This document shows, one piece after another, positions 63,806 through 64,000 of a DNA stretch of 64,000 bases. Source of the DNA: Sphingomonas hengshuiensis (GTDB lineage Bacteria > Pseudomonadota > Alphaproteobacteria > Sphingomonadales > Sphingomonadaceae); the NCBI RefSeq assembly GCF_000935025.1, contig NZ_CP010836.1, forward strand, positions 2,170,001-2,234,000, written 5' to 3'. The position numbers and the translations under genes were made by a program. Each line of letters opens with the position of its first letter. The stretch's first letter is position 1. The notes beneath the pieces are model-generated. The model did no database searches. It was not told the origin of the DNA and saw nothing but the letters and a program-made list of their open reading frames with translations.

Positions 63806-64000
63806 CCGGGCTCACGCACCTCGACGAAAGCGGCGCCGCGCGCATGGTCGATGTCGGGGCCAAGCCCGTCACCCAGCGCGTCGCGGTAGCCACGGGCCGC
63901 ATCACCATGTCCGCCGAAGCCGCCGCCGCGATCGCCGCGGGCGCGGTGCAAAAGGGCGATGTCCTCGCCACCGCGCGGATTGCGGGGATCATGGCGGCGA
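63802..64000 (+). CDS. moaC: Cyclic pyranopterin monophosphate synthase MoaC (5' part)
   Basis: About 66 residues are visible: [20 protein letters not shown], then [14 protein letters not shown] and [16 protein letters not shown], the standard N-terminal half of MoaC in molybdenum cofactor synthesis. GTG at 63802 overlaps the trpC stop. The gene runs past the window end; trpC-moaC order is usual in sphingomonads. Confidence 0.95.
   Translation, partial: MTGLTHLDESGAARMVDVGAKPVTQRVAVATGRITMSAEAAAAIAAGAVQKGDVLATARIAGIMAA

Overview
The window is high-GC bacterial chromosome, most likely from a sphingomonad (order Sphingomonadales, Alphaproteobacteria). The basis is gene content and order: long TonB-dependent receptors in place of an outer-membrane porin system, DUF1465/RcdA, DUF2093, DUF6481, a DksA lacking most zinc-finger cysteines, membrane PQQ glucose dehydrogenase, and a SurA/PpiD-like foldase gene followed by trpE. 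Dispersed palindromic repeats also recur through the intergenic space. No rRNA, tRNA or CRISPR array was seen.

Layout. 1-6.8 kb is housekeeping: YbaB/EbfC (cut by the window edge), dnaX, the SRP RNA (ffs), a small basic secreted protein, a [2Fe-2S] ferredoxin, two tandem cysteine desulfurases (the second broken by a frameshift and carrying an in-frame repeat insertion), an alpha/beta-hydrolase-fold protein without its Ser nucleophile, and DUF2093. 6.9-32.1 kb is one large carbohydrate-use island. It holds a GH3 enzyme (frameshifted), two TonB-dependent receptors, GH106, GH31, a DUF1593 protein, an FGGY kinase and a split transketolase on the minus strand. Divergent from these, on the plus strand, lie a DUF2291 lipoprotein, a ribose-type ABC transporter, a DeoR regulator and a xylose-isomerase-like TIM-barrel protein. 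32.2-43.7 kb carries small unknown proteins, a nitronate monooxygenase-like oxidoreductase, regulators (RcdA, YdcH/DUF465, PilZ, DksA), a Ser/Gly-repeat surface protein, a host-attachment protein, then serS-surE-LysM/M23-K+ channel and DUF486. 43.8-57.1 kb has rimO, DUF6481, an IS30-family element, a serine hydrolase with an M14-like peptidase, a ParDE-type toxin-antitoxin pair, gcd, an M17 aminopeptidase, a penicillin-acylase-family protein and tpiA. 57.2-64 kb is the PPIase-trpE, trpG-trpD-trpC-moaC(partial) region.

How the island may work. Receptors would take up oligosaccharides or glycosides, periplasmic GH106/GH31/GH3/DUF1593 enzymes would trim them, and the ABC transporter would bring a released monosaccharide into the cytoplasm. 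There an isomerase, an FGGY kinase and a two-subunit transketolase would feed central metabolism. Isomerase + FGGY kinase + split transketolase + ribose-type transporter matches the parts list of the known transketolase-variant D-apiose pathway. I therefore infer a D-apiose (branched pentose) utilisation locus in which the glycosidase genes sit in the same operon as the catabolic genes. DUF1593 carries a nucleoside-hydrolase-like Asp motif and lies directly behind the kinase, so it is a candidate for an unrecognised furanosidase. This is inference and untested.

Repeats. Several palindromic repeat families occur. Three copies of one roughly 97-bp composite repeat were found: one inside the cysteine desulfurase gene, one split by the IS30-family element, and one upstream of gcd. 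Two coding frameshifts share the local sequence CCGGGGCG and could be sequencing errors or real lesions.
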